Assembly (NCBI GenBank): GCA_013368315.1
Contig: JAACJM010000022.1
Location: forward strand, 496,001-560,000
DNA from: Tetrapyrgos nigripes
Taxonomy: Eukaryota; Basidiomycota; Agaricomycetes; Agaricales; Campanellaceae
DNA length: 64,000 nt
Direction: 5' to 3'
The position numbers were made by a program, and so were the translations under genes. Below are positions 48,793 to 59,889 of the stretch, piece after piece; position 1 is the first letter of the stretch; each line of letters starts with the position of its first letter. The notes beneath the pieces are model-generated. The model was not told the DNA's origin, made no database searches, and saw nothing but the letters and a program-made list of their open reading frames with translations.

Positions 48793-49781
48793 GTGAAGTT
48801 GAGGGGAGCGTGGTGGTGGTGGAAGTAGGGAGGCGATAGGTATGGCACGTTCAGGATTTTGCAGTCTGGTTCAACGTACATAACACATACATATGTACAT
48901 CGCACGCACATAAGTAGCTCACTGTCTTGGCTCTTGACTCCGTAGCATCAATATTCGTATTATATTATTTTTTGCCTCCCTCTTTCACTGTCGTGGCTCT
49001 CTGCCTCTCCTGTATGCAAATATGTCTTGCGGTTTCTTTTCATTCGACCTTGATATTGAAGCATGAGGCATGACTGCCCCCAAACCAGGCAGATCATAGA
49101 TGCTGTATTAAGTTATTGATACCACCGTAACTTCTGTCATCCTTCTACCTGAATGATAGTGATCCACTACTGTTGAGGCTGGTCATCATCCACATCAGGT
49201 CCTTTGTGAGTCACCTCAGTCCCTCAGGCCTTTGCAGTAAAGGCTCATTCCCAATGAAAATTGACTCTGGGTAATTATAGGAGGAGATGGGCAATAATGG
49301 GGTCTCCCATGCCTCCGCCAGGATGTTGTCATTCCCCATGACAGCAATGGGAATTTATGGGAATATCTGGGCAAGTTCCATGAATTAGTACAGTACACAT
49401 CATGTCATAGTCTACAGGTGTCAACACCAGGGATGTGGGCCCCATAAATGGTGGCAAGTATGAGTCCGAATTATGGCCAGCTGTGTCCACACTTCTCAAG
49501 AAAAAAATCATTACTTTATTATATTATTAATACTCTGTACATTAGGTACAGTCAAAGTGTGCTTATTTGGGTGCTGAAGTGCCTGCTTATTTTTTCAAAG
49601 AAATAAACAAAAAATAGTATTTTGAATATCTGCATCCACAGCGTTTTAGCCGCTGATGCGAGTTGCTGAAACAATAAAATATATGCTGTCGATTATTGAC
49701 TCTACACAACCCTTACTCTAGGGTTTGACATAAGCTCCCTAAACAAGAAATTTTCACCAAGTCAGAGGTGAAGACTACGCT
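48793..49781. other. Transition from gene core to repeat region
   Basis: This is the 3' side of SEC63, then AT-rich sequence. 49210-49390 repeats GGGAAT- and TGGGAA-like words. I see no gene. The left end of the Harbinger-like unit should lie here, but I could not find matching terminal repeats. Confidence 0.4.
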
Positions 49782-50002
49782 ATGGCCGAGCCCCAGTCTG
49801 AAGACACACAAGACAGTCAAAAGCGTTGTCCAGGAAGGCCTTGTGGATCTAAGAACAAACCCAAGCCTATGGATCAAGCCGCTATCACCAAATCCAAGGC
49901 TACAAAATCTTCCAACCCCAAACAGAAGAAGAAAAAACCTGACGAGACACCACCTGTTGCTACTCTGGAGGAAGAGCAAGATGAGCTGACCTGTCTGTCT
50001 GT

Positions 50003-50032
50003 CTGTTAAGTCCGGGTGGATCCTAGTACTAG
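50003..50032 (+). repeat. Left outer arm of inverted repeat
   Basis: This 30-bp segment begins CTGTTAAGTCCGGG. It matches the reverse complement of 53151-53180 at 26 of 30 positions. The TAA that closes the AT-hook frame (50007-50009) lies within it. Confidence 0.8.
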
Positions 50033-51904
50033 GAAGTACTATGGACCTGGGCAGAGGTCTATGGGAAAGAATGGAACGATAATGAATCCAGTAATAGGCT
50101 GTTTCTCTAGTAAGTGCTCTTAGCACACAGAACACAACCAGAAAAACCTATATAGTTTGTTTTGCGAGTGTATCTAGTAAGTAGAATACTCTTCAATTTA
50201 GTCCACAGTTTAGAGATCTTTTGGGGGATTCTTGTAAAGGTTTGCACGAAGGCACACACAAAGGCTATTGCCACAAAACACACAAATGCATGAAGGCACA
50301 CACACAATATCAATTCAACCAGTTCAATTCTATTTGAAGGCGCCAATGCCTTAGACACAGTTTCCAAGTCTCGAGGACACAAGTTATAAACACAAAACAA
50401 CCAACAAATATATTCAACACTGATTTAACCAACACTGTATGTTTAGACTCCACGCAAGTATGATAAGTTTGTCTAGAAGCTCTTGTCCGTGTTTCATAGT
50501 CTCTGCCGCTAAATAGGGAGAATCCTGATACTCTACAGTCCGTTGCTTAGGTAGCTACTAGTAATACCTGGTCCTTTTATACTACTCGTAGCTACAACTA
50601 TACAGTTTTACATTTCTTTTCAATGTCCACTAAAATATATCCAAGAAAACAGAAAATCTACTCTAACCGCTAGTCCGTGAGCATAGTAACTACTGGATCT
50701 AGTAGGTACCTTCTAATTAGGGTATATAGGAAACTTGAATATTATCTAATTTTTGTAGTAGGGATTTCTCTGTCCCCTGCTCCACTCTCTTTACTAGTAG
50801 GGTACTCTCTGGTACTGGCGGCTGTAGCCTACCTGACTCAGATAGCTCCACTTATGACTACACTTTGGAATACTGCTAATCCTGTGGGTTTAGGGTACTC
50901 TCATATCTAGTTTCCGCCTCTCGTTCTCTATAGCTTTGAACATTTACTTATCCCTTTATACCGCTAGTTAAACTTGTACACCGCTAATCCGAGTCCAGCT
51001 CTTCAATAGTAATGCTCAAGCCTTACAAGCTAGTGTAGTATAGCAAAGGATAGTACTGCCCTTATCTTTAAGACGCCAATCTGTAGTGATCTCCGGTAAG
51101 TACTGCTTTCAGTAATACTTATGCCCGAATCAGTAATCCCTCTACTTTGGACCTTATTACATTAGTGAACTTCGCAACACTTTAGACACTTAGTATCGTT
51201 GCCGCTAGTTTAACCCCTTTGTACCATCTGAAAGCTATGGATTCTAGCTTTCTATTGATATAACTATTGTGCCAGTTTGCCATTCTAATCATCTGTAGAT
51301 GTGCACCGCAAGTTTGTATATATCCGGGTTAGAATCCTGTATATCCGAATTCTCCAATGGTGACGTGTCCTTTCGGATCTAGCGGTCTAAGCCTTCGATC
51401 TGGGTTTGTAATGCCAACACGTACCCGTGAATAGGGGCGTTTCTCCTCCTTCTCTATCCCTTGAGTCATACTAGCGGTATTAGGCCACTATAGCAGGTTT
51501 GTTAAGTCTTTGTAGACTTTGTAGTTAGGTGGGTCTGCTACTATAGCTGTATCCCCTAGTATGTATCTGTTATAATACTTTGAACAAGTCTTATTCTTAT
51601 CCATAAGTATTGCCCATTAACATCCCTTAGGTTATACACCTAATTCCTAGTACTTTGACTAGCAGTTCGGGACTCACTCTAGTCCTTATTATCCATTTAA
51701 GAGTAACTTAGACATGTATTAGCGCTAGTTTTGGGTTATTTACCGTGAGTTTGTATGGCGTATCACCAGGTGGAACCGGACAGGAAGAGGATAGACTGAA
51801 AGAGGAAGGATCCAGCTGGAAAGACCGGGAAGTCAAGATGGAAGGTTAATGGCACTATTGGTACCACCTCGCTAGTTGTCTAATCGGAATTGATTGGAAC
51901 AGAT
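50033..51904. other. AT-rich, non-coding inserted sequence
   Basis: About 1.9 kb without long open frames, rich in CTAGTA, CCGCTAG and TAGTAC words. It makes the left arm of the inverted repeat much longer than the right and is probably one or more further insertions. I cannot assign it to an element class. Confidence 0.4.
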
Positions 51905-51967
51905 AGGAGACCAGCTAAATCAATTAGACTTAAGCTATCTACTACAAAGTTGCTAGCTTAAGTACTA
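51905..51967 (+). repeat. Left inner arm of inverted repeat
   Basis: About 63 bp (AGGAGACCAGCTAAATCAAT onward to GCTTAAGTACTA). It matches the reverse complement of 52926-52990 almost base for base: one substitution and a 2-3-base indel. Confidence 0.88.
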
Positions 51968-52925
51968 TAACGGAAGTATACGGAATGAGATAGGAAATTA
52001 TCGGAAATGAATATGGAAACTACTGGAAAAGGTAAAGACAAAGGGAAACACTCAATTTGCTATCATCGCGTGGAAACCCTTTGGAAAGAAAAGGAAGGGG
52101 AGCACAAGGTGCTACGAGATATGAAGCGGAAATGAAACAAGTATGAATGCAAGCTGTCCGGTTAGTATCTGATATGAGTCGGATAGGATCCAATGGGAAA
52201 TGTAAACTAAACAGATTTGTGGCAACTCGGAAATGAATTGGAAATGAAAATGAATCAGAAGTGAAATGGAATGAAAAGGAAAGAGTCGGAAACTGTTTGG
52301 AAACGTTCGGAAGGAGTTGGATGAAGTAAGCCCAATACATAAACCCCTTGCAAATGCATTCGCTGACACTCACGGAATGACAGTTGGACAGACACCCACA
52401 TTGACACACTCATCAAGGAGATCACTGATGATCCTGAAATCAAACAAGGCTTGTTCCCTAGCCCTGGTACTGTAGTTCATGACCAGAATGGGCATATTGT
52501 CAAACCCAACAGCAAGCCAAAGGCCGAATACCACTACAAGTTGGTGTAATATCTATGTTTCCATACATCTTTCCGACTGCATCTGATTCTTTTCCGAACT
52601 TTTCTTTCTTTTATTTTGAACTTCATTCCCTTTCATCCCGAACACTTACCGATCATTCATTTCCGATTTCATATCTGAGCTCCACTATTAATCTCCACAA
52701 ACGGATCCCATCCGGGAACCCGTGATTCATTTCAGATAACTACCGGACAGCTCGTATCTAATCTCCAAACTTACTCCACTTCATCTCCAATCTGTTCCAC
52801 TTGGTTTCCACTTTGTTTCCACTTTGTTCCGCAGTACTCCATCCATCTCCAATAGCACCATGTGCTTTTCCTTTATTTCCGAACCATCCCTATCTTACTC
52901 CTCTTCATTCTGATAGTTTCCAAAG

Positions 52926-52990
52926 TAGTACTTAAGCTAGCAACTTTGTAGTAGATAGCTTAAGTCTAAAATTGAATTAGCTGGTCTCCT
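52926..52990 (-). repeat. Right inner arm of inverted repeat
   Basis: Partner of 51905-51967 in opposite orientation. Further inward and outward the arms stay similar but lower in identity and rich in GGAAA/TTTCC words. Confidence 0.88.
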
Positions 52991-53150
52991 AACTGCATCC
53001 GACTTCAGACAACATAGTACCGTCTTAACGGATTCCATTCCGTGTCTTCCTTACACTTCGATCTCAGAGACTACCGGTTCCGCCCGGATTCGTCTTTATC
53101 CTTTTCCAAAAAACCCCCAATAAGACTTCCGCTCGGATCTGATGTGTTTC

Positions 53151-53180
53151 CTAACGCTAGGATCCGCCCGGACTTAACAG
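53151..53180 (-). repeat. Right outer arm of inverted repeat
   Basis: Ends CCCGGACTTAACAG. Partner of 50003-50032. Its last bases, TTAACAG, coincide with the likely 3' splice site that precedes the LAKLVFETD exon of the accessory ORF. Confidence 0.8.
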
Positions 53181-54336
53181 TTGGCCAAGCTAGTGTTTGA
53201 GACTGATGCAGAGTATGGTGAAACATTTGGAGAAACCACAAAGACTGTGGGAGGCCAGAACTGGTGGGGAGGAAAGGTGAAGAATAAACTTGAAGAGTGC
53301 ATATAAGACTTGACACATTTTGAGGCTGTGGCTGACATACATATTCATTAGCATGATCAAGAAGGTCAACCAGGCAACAGGGGAAGGGCTCACATTGGAA
53401 GAGCAAATCGATATGAGCTTAACAAATGGATTTACAACTAAGTGGGGTGAGTAGTCAGATAGGCAGAAGTCGTGCTGTTCTCACATACTTTTTTGCCCCC
53501 CAGCCAAAGTGAAAAAGACCTGTCCATACTTCTTCGAAATGAAGGCTTTGATTGGAGAGTGCCCAAACCAGACTCCAGTAGGCCTCGCCAATAGCTTGTT
53601 GAAAATTGACACCTCTATTCTGGGGACCAAATGGAAGGGAGATGATGACGGTGGTCAGGAAGACATGAGTGAGAATGGAGAGGATGGTGAGGAGGATGAG
53701 GATGAGGACAAGGAGGACAAGCTTGCTTCAAGTGACGAAGAAAACAATAGTGGCCAGGCACGCAAGTGTAGCAAGACCCCTGATAAAATGTATGCTCCAA
53801 AAAAGGGTAAATCAGCACCTGCAACAACCACCAACATGAACATCAGGAAGAAAGGAAAACAGTTGGCTGCTGACTGTTTCATGGAGGTTGAAAAGGAAGC
53901 TGAAAGTACTGCCCAGGAAAAGCTCTGCAATGAGCGTGTGAAGATGAAGACTGAAAAAGAGATGAAAGCTGCAACACTCAACGCAAAAGTCCACCTGAAG
54001 ATAGCAAAGGAGGAAAAGAAGATGGAGTTTGCTCTGACGAAGCGTCAGATGGAGCTTGACCACGAGTACAGGTTGAAAATGGCAGGGCATAGTTGCATGG
54101 GTGAGCTGAGTGGAAGTGGGGATAGCATTGGAGGCTTGAGTAACAGTGAAGGCATGAGAAGTAACTGGTGGGAAGGTCCCAACTTTAACTCCTCACCATT
54201 CAGTATGTATGACACATTGCCTAGCTCTTCAGGCAGCATGTCAGAGCATGGTGATGACATCTTCTCTACAGAAAACTAGGTTTCTATATCAGTACAACTT
54301 CGAGCAAGAACTTGTGTTATATATATATGTCTAATT

Positions 54337-56050
54337 CTAAACACAATGTCTGCTAGCAAACAAATCAGCTTTTAACTTTTCACAAAATTCTTGTGTGGCA
54401 GCAAGGTGAGGGTTGACCCTACCATTAGCTTGGGGTCTAGGAGCTGTGAAGGTGCCAGTTACCACCTCCTCGACATCTGACCCATCAGAATGACCTTCTG
54501 CCAGAAAAGGATCTCTCTCAAAGAAATCATAACCTCCTTCCTCGTCCTTCTCTTTAGCTTCGCTCTGCATAGCATGGGAATGGATACCTATGCAAGCTGC
54601 AATCCAGAATGTAGAAATGTGGTGTGCTTGTGCATTATCAATACGTACCTGGAAGCGGCCCTTGAGAAGTGCAATTGTATGCTCAGACACGATGCGAAGT
54701 CATGATACTGCTTCATTAAACTCTTCATTTTCTGGTTTGTAACAGTCAGGTTTCTTGTAAGGAGTGACAACCCAAATCTGAATCTGAAATAGACAGTAAG
54801 ACTTTGGATGGGGATTGACAGAACCACAGCATGCACTGGATAGGCTGAGTCTGCCCAAATCCACTCATCTTGCAGCAAAGACTCATACTCTTTAAAAAGC
54901 CTGGTCTCTTCCCATGCTGTTGCATCGTGTGTACTGCCAACATGCCCATAAGAAAAGTCAATGATGTGCCAGTTGGGTAACAAAACAATCTGTAGATGAT
55001 GTGCCATGTCAGACGAGTGAAAAACAACTTTAGTAGAATGACACACACCTGCACATTGAGGGAATAGCGAGATTTACAGTCAAAATAACTCTTGCCATAC
55101 CAATATGGTCGGTATGCCAACAAAACACCATCCATTCCTCCATGCTCTGCATGCATGTTCCCTCACCCACATCTTAGCTTCCTCCTTCTCCTCATCAGTT
55201 GGGAGACGCACAGCTGCCAACATAAAGTCAGGTTGTAGTACAGCTGTCATTACTTGTCGAGTATACAAATGTACTGTGTCCTTTCCAACTCTAGCCCAAT
55301 TTGCTGTACTCTGCAAACCAGAGGCATTTCTGTCATGTCTGAACTGATAGAGAGCCACAGCTAGCTGTTCTTCAACTGGGACTTGCTGCGATGTTTCAGA
55401 GTGAGTGGTAAAAACTTCATCGTCTTCAATTGTGTTGACGAGGCTGTCAAAGGTTTGAGGTGTGACATGCAGATCATGTCGAAAAAGATCCTCTTGACCA
55501 CGCTTGAGACGGACAAGTAGATGGTGTAGGAAAGATTCTGCTGGTTGTTCTATATGTTCTCGCCCTGCCTCATATCTTCAACATGTGAGCTAGACTGATT
55601 AAGAGAGCACAAAACACACCTATTCTCATACATCTGCCTTATCTCTGTCATTACTGCATCTCTCAAGGCATTCCCCAGGTCTAAGCTGGGATCCTCTTAT
55701 TTGCTTTCCATCCCATTCATCTCAGATCCAAAGCCTTCAGAGTCGTCGTCATCTGTGTCTGGTGAGTATCCCAAGAGTGAGCTGAAGCTAGACAGAGACT
55801 GTAGATCCCAGTCCTGTGATGCCAAACTTGAGGATTCTTCATCTGACCCAGGGTCCAGACTGCCTTCATTGAATGAGGAAGAAAGAGACAGGGAAGATAG
55901 TGATGATAAGACATCTTGTTTCTGAGAGCTGTGTGCACGATAGAATTGCTTCCTGCAAATCACACACTTTCTCACATGCTCTCGCTGGTTCTTGATGTAT
56001 TGTGAATAGGTTTTGAGGAGCTTTTTGGCATGCTGTGGGCAGCTCTGCAA
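54337..56050 (-). pseudogene. Harbinger-type DDE transposase, two in-frame stops
   Basis: Read on the minus strand. An N-terminal part from 56050 (QREHVRKCVICRKQFYRAHS, then acidic/serine-rich) meets an in-frame TAA at 55699-55697 just before DPSLDLGNALRDAVMTEIRQ. Then come RGQEDLFRHDLHVTPQTFD, VALYQFRHDRNASGLQSTAN, and WARVGKDTVHLYTRQVMTAV. The catalytic region reads VDGVLLAYRPYWYGKSYFDC, IVLLPNWHIIDFSYGHVGST with HDATAWEETRL, and EWIWADSAYPV. A second stop, TGA at 54702-54700, stands inside AVS-LRIVSEHTIALLKGRF, where family members usually have arginine (CGA). The C-terminus ends ADLFASRHCV at 54337. Introns are present, for example near 55051-54991. The DDE fold and the GHVGSTHDA signature identify the Harbinger/DDE_4 family. 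Confidence 0.82.
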
Positions 56051-56336
56051 AGGGCATCACGGTGGAGGCACAGCATGACCAGCCATGCATGATCCTCATC
56101 ACTCTGTATGAATTTCAAACCAGTGGATATAATAAATTTATATTGTAGAAAATAAGTTGGTTGGTCAAAGGATGATCTCACTGAACTTTACTCTGGATAA
56201 AACCAACAAAGGATCAGTGGAATATTTTATTCCGCACTTTGACTGTACCTATTCAATTAACACATTAACCAGTTGCTGCTTTCATTGTCTTGTATACATG
56301 ACACATAGAGCCTGTCTACCTCTACAATCATTGAGG
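56051..56336. other. Flank of the transposase remnant
   Basis: AT-rich sequence between the transposase 5' end and the peptidase-like remnant. No recognisable coding content or terminal repeat. Confidence 0.35.
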
Positions 56337-59300
56337 TTAATGTTTCTTTCTCACGTTACCAGACCATTTTAGAGAACCACCATCCACCATTCCATCCACC
56401 ATTTCATCATAATAAAAAACCCGGAATTGTGCATCAAATACTCTGCTTGTAAAATGGTCAGCACTGTAATAGATCACACCAGCTATTCTATATTTGTGCA
56501 ATAGGTTATCCAAACCAATATTGAACTCATGATCAATATATATGTGCCAGCTGGAAGTAGTGGAACCTATATAGAAACACATAACTGGAGGTGTGTATAC
56601 AAGTTCTGGTGCAAAGACCCTAGATCTGGCACAATCTTCAAAGTCACATCTACTCATATGCTGATCATTGAAGCCCTAAAGTATATGCATCTAGCATAGT
56701 GATATTACTTGTACTTACAGGATGCATAGCAGCACATGTAGGCACAGTATGAGTTATCTCTAGCCTGTGTTTCATAAGATGTCTCAGCAAGTCATTGTAA
56801 TGAACTGCAGGTTTGGTTCAAGTTCAGGAGACTCTGAGATGATCAGTAGTGAGAAAAAGGTACTTAAATCAAGGCAAGCTTTTGTGTTACCATGAAATAC
56901 CAGGTTCTTGAGCACTTGGTGAGCATGTGGGCATCAGTCAAGGTCAAGAAACAGCACACTAAGCAAGGTTGTGCATTACTAAGGATGCCAACTTACAATC
57001 AGTCAAGATGTAAGGTTCAAACACAGATGTGTATTGCAAGGTAGGAAAGGTTATTACAAGAGTACATACTAAGATACTTATATATGTAGTTAGTGAGTCA
57101 TTAGAACTATCTAGAATAGAATGGAACTTTCATCAGAACATTGTAGAAAAGGAAAGAAAGAAGGAGAAAACAGATGCCTGAGGCATGCCTGAAGCATCAA
57201 TTACATTGTAAGTACAGTAGATCAAGATGTAGCAAACTCAAAGAAACAGAATACAAGATACTTATGTTGTTCTATTACAGTCATATACTGATACATAGCT
57301 TCCTCTGGTGAAGGATGTGTCTAATAGCCGCAAGCTGTCAAACTGGGTTACCAAATCCTCTTTTACTTCTTCAATGCTTATACTGTTCTGTGACAATAAC
57401 TCAAGGTTCTTTGCAATCTTTGTCAAGAAAGGGTTTCTGTAAATTTTGAACTCATTTGCCAGTATATATATATTATAATTGCTATGATTGAATCATCAGC
57501 ACAGCTGTTTCTGTTCCAAACAGGCCCTTGTACACCAGCAATGATCTCACCCTGGTTATGTCTTCTCACTACTTTGGCCTTATGGCAATCACAGATCCTG
57601 ATCAGCCTTCTCTTGTACACAAACTTCTGTTAAGTTTTGCAACAAAATTTTATTTGTCACATCTGCTATATACTGTACACTGTTGTTGATCTCCTTGTTC
57701 ACCTGTACCCTCTGCTGGAGTGTTGTAAGTGTCTTTTTTCAAAACAGAGGTCAGCACACTGCCTCCTGCTGTTCTTGTCTGGCATTTTTAGAGGTGGTGG
57801 ATCCAAACACTCGCATGCAAGGTAGTCCACATGCTATATATCATATTTTGTAGAATTTACCAAGTACATAAAAGAGGAATATCTCGTACAATGTAGGACA
57901 ATCAGTATGTCTGCATAGAAATTTGCAGACTTAGTCAGTCAGAGTTGATCCAGGATTAAGATGTGATCAAGGGCTTTTGACTGTGGTGTGATCCATCCCT
58001 TGATCTCACCTTGATCTCAATCTCTGACCCCCATTAATTGCTTAATTAAGGCCCCTCAATGAAGTTAGGCCTTAAAGCCTTAACTGAGCCTTAAATTAAT
58101 TTGATTTTAAGAGCATTTTAAGGCCTAAAATAAATTTTCTTAAATGCCCCCATACTCATCCCCAAAGTCTTCCAATGCACCATCATTGGGTATCTTGTCC
58201 TGCTCCATATACAAAGCTTCTTTCCTCCAGCCCTGTCTGCAAGTCTGCTATTTTTCTTCTTGCCTTGGTAGTAGTCTCATAGTTCTCCTGTACTGCGAGC
58301 CTTTTTTTTGAGAGCAATGAGAGAAGTTTTTTGTCACTGACAACAGCCCAACAACAGCCAGTAAAAAAGTTTTCTAAGTCAGGTCACTCACATCTTGGCT
58401 TGATGTCACATTTCATTTTCTTAAGTCTTAATTAAGCCTTAATAAATTTCTCTGAGCAAGTTAGGCCTTAAATTAATTTGCCCTTAAGCCTTAAGGTGAA
58501 CACTGATTAATTGTGCCTTTTGCAGTTGCACTCCTTGGCAGTGCAGTGTAAATTCTGTGGATGTCAACTGGGTTATGTGGACAAGTTTTACCCTGAGATG
58601 CATAATTGGTCATTGAGAAACAAGGTAGCACCTCAACCTGACTTCTTGACATATATACCTTCCTGTCATCAGGAAGTGCACAATATGTGGAAGTAAGGGT
58701 TCTGCTTAATGGAATAACACTCAAAGGCAACCCAGGTAGATTGGTAAGTTTGATGAATAAAGTCTTGAGAACTCTTTGTTTTCTAGTGCCAGCAGTTGAA
58801 GACCAGGTGTCAAGGTTGTCGATACACTCGAATAATCACCCAAGTCACACAGTTTGAGGACAGATACAAAGCAGTAGATTGAGTGATAGAGATAGAGAAA
58901 AAGAAACAAGTAGGCTGACTAGGCTCTACACTGCATAGTAATAGTATGGAGTGATTATATAGAAGAGTAATGAATAGGTGATAGGAAAAAGATAGGAGAA
59001 ATAGGAGAAACATAGGAGAAAGTGGAGAAATGTAGGGGAAAGATAGGATCGATAGAGTGGAAGATTGATTGACAGTTATTATAGAGTTTGACAGGTTCTA
59101 TAAGGTTCAAAGTCAGTAATGTAAGGTTTAGAAGGTTTATCGAGGAAATGCAATAGACGAATGATCAGAAAATAGGTTCAATAATGTAGTAGAAGAGGAA
59201 GGAGGACAAAGAACTGTAGCAGTTCATGACACCAGGCATAAACAGTACCCTCTTGACCCTTGGTGATACATATCTCAGTAGCTAGATTGCATCTAATCAT

Positions 59301-59640
59301 TACAGGCATTCCAATGCATAACCTCAGATTGGCAGCAACCATACAATCAGAAGAAGAGGGTGACTGTTGCCACAGAAGACACTGAATCTTGTTGGTCACC
59401 TGTCTAATGTGCAAGTTTTACCATCTGATGTTTCAGTAACATCCTTTACTGGTAGTGCAGCATCCTCTGAATAGAAGTCAGTCAATTTCTGGCCAGTCTC
59501 AATTGCAAAATGTTCAGCACCTTAGCAATTAATCTCATCTTTATGGTTATTGTATGTGGTAATTATTGGAACATTTCTGGAAGATGTATCACAAATAGAA
59601 GCCAGACTGTGCACATGAGATGTAATCCTAGACATTAAAA
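56337..59640 (-). pseudogene. PIF1-type helicase plus cysteine-peptidase-like domain, remnant
   Basis: Degenerate minus-strand pieces appear in the order of one protein. 59640-59450 reads VPIITTYNNHKDEIN, an in-frame TAA (59524-59522), then GAEHFAIETGQKLTDFYSED. 59370-59230 reads NLRLCIGMPVMIRCNLATEI then CITKGQEGTVYAW. 58650-58500 reads FSMTNYASQGKTCPHNPVDI then YTALPRSATAKGTI; these are late helicase motifs of the large PIF1-like family in mushrooms. Past an inserted palindromic block, 57560-57480 reads GVQGPVWNRNSCADDSIIAI, with a candidate cysteine nucleophile, and 56480-56340 reads KYRIAGVIYYSADHFTSRVF with a candidate histidine. The pair resembles a ubiquitin-protease-like domain. Stops and frame changes show that it is dead. 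The N-terminal half was not found. Confidence 0.6.
57930..58500. repeat. TTAAGGCC-rich palindromic block, probable insertion
   Basis: Words such as TTAGGCCTTAAA, TTAATTAAGGC, CCTTAAATTAATTTG and TTAAGCCTTAAGG recur in both orientations at 58025-58140 and 58420-58495. The block sits between the helicase and peptidase parts of the remnant, so it likely inserted there. Exact ends and target duplication were not resolved. Confidence 0.5.
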
Positions 59641-59889
59641 AAGAGATATCTGGGACAAAAAAGTGCAATTGAAGTCAAGATGTGTAAAAAAACAAAGTGC
59701 TAAAGTACTATGAGAGCACATAAATACATTTTTGTAGTCAGTAATGTGCTACTGTAGATGCAAGCCAAAAAAGAAAAAAGATTACCAGAGGTTTTTGTAT
59801 AGCACATCAGAAGTAAAAATTCAGCAGTTCATCAACATCAACCTTGAGCTGATGCATAGATGTAAACAAGGGAAGCCTACCAGACACTT

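Larger units (their letters stand above)
49782..54279 (+). pseudogene. Transposon accessory ORF (AT-hook, SANT-like family), interrupted
   Basis: Pieces of one protein lie in order on the plus strand. The first, 49782-50009, reads MAEPQSEDTQDSQKRCPGRP then CGSKNKPKP, a degenerate AT-hook (usual form RGRPPGSKNKP). The second, 52384-52543, reads WTDTHIDTLIKEITDDPEIK, QGLFPSPGTVVHDQNG and KPKAEYHYKL. The third, 53181-53300, reads LAKLVFETDAEYGETFGETT and WWGGKVKNKLEE. The fourth, from about 53353, reads MIKKVNQATGEGLTLEEQID and MSLTNGFTTKW. The last, from 53505 to the stop at 54279, reads TCPYFFEMKALIGECPNQTP, then acidic and coiled-coil sequence. I know this arrangement from basidiomycete genomes as a protein found beside Harbinger-type transposases. 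Exon 2 is flanked by the two arms of an inverted repeat. I could not find a fully consistent splice pattern, so I call it a probable pseudogene. Confidence 0.6.
49782..56050. mobile_element. PIF/Harbinger-like two-gene transposon, decayed
   Basis: The accessory ORF (+) and the DDE transposase (-) converge with only 57 bp between stops (54279 and 54337). Two-gene PIF/Harbinger elements typically have a DNA-binding accessory protein and a transposase. The limits given are those of the coding remnants. Terminal inverted repeats and a 3-bp target duplication of the whole unit were not found by eye. Two in-frame stops in the transposase indicate that it is inactive. Confidence 0.6.

Noticed and set aside
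50003..53180. Reading the whole region simply as a piggyBac-like element with TTAA target sites
   Set aside because: No piggyBac transposase is present, the arms are unequal, and an exon of another gene lies between them; kept only as one alternative.
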